Origin: Fibrobacterota bacterium
GTDB lineage: Bacteria; Fibrobacterota; Fibrobacteria; UBA11236
NCBI GenBank assembly: GCA_019509785.1
Contig: JAEKLQ010000029.1
Coordinates: forward strand, 36,874 to 100,873
Reading direction: 5' to 3'
Length of the DNA stretch: 64,000 nt
Of this stretch, positions 61,078 through 64,000 are shown piece by piece (position 1 is the first letter of the stretch; every line of letters starts with the position of its first letter). The position numbers and the translations under genes are program-made. The notes beneath the pieces are model-generated. The model was not told where the DNA came from, searched no databases, and saw only the letters and a program-made list of their open reading frames with translations.

Positions 61078-61881
61078 TCAGATGAAGTCGCGCTTGCCGA
61101 ACCACAAGCTGGCGATCAAGAGATAGACCCCGATGAAAGCCATTCCGTACAGGCTGGTATAAAGCACGTAATGCGGAGGGATGGGCAATTCGTAAACTAC
61201 CCGGCCGCGGATGTTGAAATTCTCCAGGTTGGGGATCATGAAATAAACAGCGTGGATCAATTTCCCGGTGAACGGTGTGATCACCGGCGTGCCGGGAAGG
61301 CGTTGCCCGTATTTGCGGATGAATTCCAGGTGGTTGAGGATGTCTCCGGAAAGGTGCCCGGCCACGTAGACGCCCAAGGTGAACAAGGCGCTCAAGGTGG
61401 GCGTCGAAAAGGCGGAAAAGAGCAGGGCCGCGGACGTGACGACGGCCATCTCCATGAAGGTGAGATAGATGGCGGTGAGCAAAGAAGGCGTAGGCCGAAC
61501 GTTGATGCACCGCAGCAGGATGAAGAAGACCAAGGTCATGATGGCGAGATTCAACGCCAACACCATCAATAGGCCCAGGTATTTGCCCACGATGAAATGC
61601 CAGCGCGGCAAGGGTTTGGCCAGCAGGGTCAAAATGGTTTTGCGCTGGATTTCCTTCTGGATCAGCCCGATGCCGACGAAGATGGACATCAATAATCCCG
61701 CGATGGACATCACCGCCAGGGTGAAATCCTTGATGACATTGACCCGGGCGAAGACCGACCACTCCCCCAACAGGAGCGAGAAAAGGATTAGCCCCAAGGT
61801 GAACAGCACCAGGTTGTAGAGGATCTTGTCGCGAACCGTTTCCCGGAAGGCGTTGACCGCGATGATGAGGATCGATTTCAT
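61078..61881 (-). CDS. ABC-2 family transporter permease
   Basis: This 267-residue protein has six predicted membrane helices (for example LYNLVLFTLGLILFSLL, LLMVLALNLAIMTLVFFIL, VLYTSLYGMAFIGVYLLIA). The loop between the first pair includes IQKEIQRKTILTLLAKP, the coupling motif typical of ABC-2 permeases. The substrate is unknown. The start overlaps the ATPase stop by 4 nt (ATGA), so the two form one transporter. Function may be lipid, polysaccharide or drug export. Confidence 0.8.
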   Translation of the reverse strand: MKSILIIAVNAFRETVRDKILYNLVLFTLGLILFSLLLGEWSVFARVNVIKDFTLAVMSIAGLLMSIFVGIGLIQKEIQRKTILTLLAKPLPRWHFIVGKYLGLLMVLALNLAIMTLVFFILLRCINVRPTPSLLTAIYLTFMEMAVVTSAALLFSAFSTPTLSALFTLGVYVAGHLSGDILNHLEFIRKYGQRLPGTPVITPFTGKLIHAVYFMIPNLENFNIRGRVVYELPIPPHYVLYTSLYGMAFIGVYLLIASLWFGKRDFI

Positions 61882-62780
61882 ACGCTTTTGGCGACCTCCT
61901 TGGCCAGCACGTCCTCCAGGGAATGGCGGTTGCGGCCGACGGATTCCACGGTCAGGCCTTGGGACAGGGCCCATTGCAAAAGGTTCCTTTGCGAGGCGGC
62001 GTCCGGGCAGGAAACGGTGCGGGCATCGAGCAAGGTACCGGTACCCGGCGGAAGCGTCCCCGGCGCGGCCGATAGGACTACGACGTAGTTCGCCGCTTCA
62101 CCGGCCAGCACTTCATCCACCGTACCCTGCCGGGCGATTTTGCCGTCCACGACCATGGCCAAGCGCGTGCAGATGGCCTCCACGTCGCTCAGTACGTGGC
62201 TCGAATAGAATACCGTGATGCCTTGGGAGTGGAGGCTTTTCAGGAGTTCGCGCACGTCGCGGCGGCCCAAGGGATCGAGGCCCGACATGGGTTCGTCGAG
62301 GACCAAGAGCTTTGGTTTCGACAGCAGGGATTGCGCCAGCCCGATACGTTGCAGCATCCCCTTGCTGTAGGTCCGCAGCTTTCGGCGCATGGCTTCGGGC
62401 TTTAAACCTACCATGGACGCCACTTCATCCACCCGGGTCCTGAGCGCCCTCCAGGGAAGCCCGGACAATTGCCCGTAGAACCAAAGGAATTCGCGACCGC
62501 TCAGGTAATCGTAGAAGTACGGCTGCTCGGGCAGGAAGCCCACCTCGGCCCGGCTAGAGGCCTTTCCCGCCGACTGGTCCATCAAGGTCGCCGTGCCGGC
62601 ATCGGCCTTTAGCAAGCCTAACAGGATTTTGATCGTCGTGGATTTGCCCGCGCCATTGGGCCCGATGAACCCGAAGAGATCGCCGGGGAGCACCTCGAAG
62701 CTGACGCCGCGCAGGGCCTCCACCTTCTTCATCCAAAACCCGATTCGGTACGTCTTGGCGAGATCCCGGACCTGGATCAT
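61878..62780 (-). CDS. ABC transporter ATP-binding protein
   Basis: This 300-residue protein shows Walker A GPNGAGKST (residues 40-48), the signature YSKGMLQRIGLAQSLL, Walker B LLVLDEPMSGLDP and the H-loop SSHVLSD. The C-terminal extension of about 70 residues is common in NosF/CcmA-type exporters. With the following permease gene it makes an ABC-2 exporter. No substrate gene is adjacent. It starts 58 nt after the small membrane protein gene. Confidence 0.92.
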   Translation of the reverse strand: MIQVRDLAKTYRIGFWMKKVEALRGVSFEVLPGDLFGFIGPNGAGKSTTIKILLGLLKADAGTATLMDQSAGKASSRAEVGFLPEQPYFYDYLSGREFLWFYGQLSGLPWRALRTRVDEVASMVGLKPEAMRRKLRTYSKGMLQRIGLAQSLLSKPKLLVLDEPMSGLDPLGRRDVRELLKSLHSQGITVFYSSHVLSDVEAICTRLAMVVDGKIARQGTVDEVLAGEAANYVVVLSAAPGTLPPGTGTLLDARTVSCPDAASQRNLLQWALSQGLTVESVGRNRHSLEDVLAKEVAKSV

Positions 62781-62838
62781 GAAGCGCGCCTTTCCGGTAG
62801 CACCTGAGTAAGGGTTCCCGATCGATTCAGGGGAATGC

Positions 62839-63150
62839 TTAATCGCGTCCGCGCCGCGAGAACTTCCGCCAGTAGATAATGGCCCTCCCGGCTACGTAGC
62901 AGAAGATGCCCAAGAAGAGCAGGCCCCGGCCCAAGACCCGCGGGTTGAGGGAGAAGTCCCGGTGCGAGAAGAATTCCCGGTTTCCCGTGCGATCGAGGAC
63001 CAGGCAAAGGGCCGCGAAAATGAGGGCGATAACGCCGGTAGCCACCAGGTACCAGCTGAGGGTCGCCAAACCGTCCCTGCCGTCGAGGGAGCGGTAAGCG
63101 GAAGGATCGAAGGGCGGCTTTTCCTGGGAAGGGGGATCGGCATCTTGCAT
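62839..63150 (-). CDS. Small membrane protein of unknown function
   Basis: This 103-residue protein has a soluble N-terminus (about residues 1-35) and two membrane helices (about 36-55 and 73-92), then a basic tail. No family is recognised. The start at 63150 was chosen in preference to the longer frame, whose first residues look non-coding. It is co-directional with the ABC transporter downstream. Confidence 0.5.
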   Translation of the reverse strand: MQDADPPSQEKPPFDPSAYRSLDGRDGLATLSWYLVATGVIALIFAALCLVLDRTGNREFFSHRDFSLNPRVLGRGLLFLGIFCYVAGRAIIYWRKFSRRGRD

Positions 63151-63225
63151 GCCCGGTAATATAACAGGCGAGACCGGGCCTGGCCATGCTCCGTTGTCGC
63201 ATGGTCGCATTATAAGATGCCCGCT

Positions 63226-63879
63226 TCAGCGGTTCAAGTCTTCAGGTAAAACCCGCTGTCCCCCGAATTGTTCAAGCACCCAAATGGCCTGGTCCAGGCG
63301 GGTGGACTTCCTCTGCCGGGCGAGGGACTCGGCTCCCTGCAGGATCAAGGGCAGGGACCGGACGAGATGGAACTTCCATTGCCCGTCTTCTTTCATGAAA
63401 TGGAAGACGGGGACGTTGGGCGCTTCGGCCAAACCGATGGTCCCTGTGGATCCCCGCACGATCGACTCGCCCAGTTCGCTCTTGATAAGGCTTTTCCGCA
63501 CCGGCCCGTTATGCACCACCAACTTGTTCAGCAGCGAGGCCGGGCGATCATCGAAGGCCGGATTCAGGCGACGCTCCACGCGCAAGGCCAGGATCGCCAG
63601 GATCTCGAAGAAGGGCCGTTCCTGGAGATAGGCCACCGGCTCGGTCCGCGAGGCCCGGCGGATATCGTCGATCCAATCCAGGGATTCGCGGGTCAGGTAT
63701 CGGGGCAAGGAATCGGCCCGGTCGGCCTGGACTTCCTGGCGGAACCGCAAGAAGAACGCATCCAGATCCTTACGCGCGCCGGGATCCTCGGGAGGCAAGG
63801 GTTCGGACGACCCGCAACCCGAAATGGACAACAGGCCCGCGAACGCGCCGGCCGCCAGGGCCGAACGGAACGCGATCAT
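63226..63879 (-). CDS. Lipoprotein of unknown function
   Basis: This 217-residue lipoprotein (lipobox ISGC after a basic start and hydrophobic helix) has an alpha-helical middle (DLDAFFLRFRQEVQADRADS) and a beta-rich end (VPVFHFMKEDGQWKFHLVRS). The latter is a shape reminiscent of periplasmic NTF2-like or DUF4878 folds, in which a small helical part precedes a curved sheet. That resemblance is tentative. Its start overlaps the upstream partial gene by 4 nt. Confidence 0.5.
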   Translation of the reverse strand: MIAFRSALAAGAFAGLLSISGCGSSEPLPPEDPGARKDLDAFFLRFRQEVQADRADSLPRYLTRESLDWIDDIRRASRTEPVAYLQERPFFEILAILALRVERRLNPAFDDRPASLLNKLVVHNGPVRKSLIKSELGESIVRGSTGTIGLAEAPNVPVFHFMKEDGQWKFHLVRSLPLILQGAESLARQRKSTRLDQAIWVLEQFGGQRVLPEDLNR

Positions 63880-64000
63880 ACGCCCGCCGCCAGCCTTGCC
63901 TTGTAGATGCGGACCTTCTTCTCCCAAATGCGCTGGTTGAATTCGTCGTCGGCGCGGAACTTCTTGATCTTGAAAGCATCCAGCAACTCGGAGATGGCCC
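63876..64000 (-). CDS. C-terminal fragment of an upstream gene (partial)
   Basis: The last 40 or so codons (including ISELLDAFKIKKFRADDEFN and ending KARLAAGV) are visible. The sequence is basic and helical with no recognised family. The stop codon overlaps the following lipoprotein ATG by 4 nt (ATGA), so the two are coupled. The rest of the gene is outside the window. Confidence 0.55.
   Translation of the reverse strand, partial: AISELLDAFKIKKFRADDEFNQRIWEKKVRIYKARLAAGV

Overview
This 64 kb window is a dense, accessory-poor stretch of a Gram-negative (diderm) chromosome with GC near 60% or slightly above (estimated by eye). There is no rRNA, CRISPR array, prophage or intact insertion sequence. 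LptF/LptG, a BamD-like and a CpoB-like lipoprotein, several beta-barrels, many lipoproteins, a T2SS/T4P-type inner-membrane module, TrmFO, a Smg-family protein and a ThuA protein with a type IX-like C-terminal tail together suggest a Fibrobacterota-like lineage. That assignment is an inference, because no marker was searched.

Layout. 1-5406 (minus): der-plsY-merR followed by GspL/M/C/K-like secretion or pilus genes. 5499-9280: PHP protein, a probable menaquinone trio (UbiE/MenG, UbiX, UbiA) and a secreted protein. 9334-14137: tRNA-Phe, greB, two uncharacterised genes, an acyl-carrier-like protein without its serine, and an SppA protease fused to a barrel-like N-terminus. 14171-17733: two exported TldD/PmbA-family proteins. 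17754-21441: glycosyltransferase, MpaA-like amidase, Ala-Glu epimerase and deformylase, consistent with murein-peptide recycling. 21497-26474 (minus): SRP RNA with its own promoter, tadA, a GGDEF protein, lptG and lptF. 26506-34910: cpoB-like, bamD-like, nadD, a barrel, purC-purH, smg-like, trmFO and a bacilliredoxin. 34953-44528: nucleoside hydrolase, RidA, TatD, lipoproteins, Nudix, miaA, an ATP-grasp protein, a LEA14-type lipoprotein, cysM and ligA.

44658-51204: tRNA-Gly with a strong terminator, two tandem paralogous barrel proteins with a ThuA-domain protein, PPK2 and a lipoprotein. 51269-54678 is an oxidative-stress island: a gutted alcohol dehydrogenase, rubrerythrin, rubredoxin, an FAD-dependent reductase and oxyR. 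A four-half-site OxyR operator lies directly upstream of rubrerythrin. 54702-64000: an IS21 IstA-like protein with a degraded catalytic core, an AT-hook protein, moaA, a degenerate patatin fused to an Omp85-like barrel, cutA, thpR, an ABC-2 transporter and lipoproteins.

Two features recur. Co-directional genes are tightly coupled by 1-4 nt overlaps. Several genes, including purC, def, moaA and the LEA14-type gene, have a -10 hexamer ending 6 nt before the ATG, which predicts leaderless mRNAs and in two cases corrects the start codon. The observations most worth following are these leaderless and back-to-back promoters, the OxyR-controlled rubrerythrin/rubredoxin/reductase set, the exported TldD/TldE-like pair, and the two barrel-fused enzymes (SppA and pseudo-patatin).
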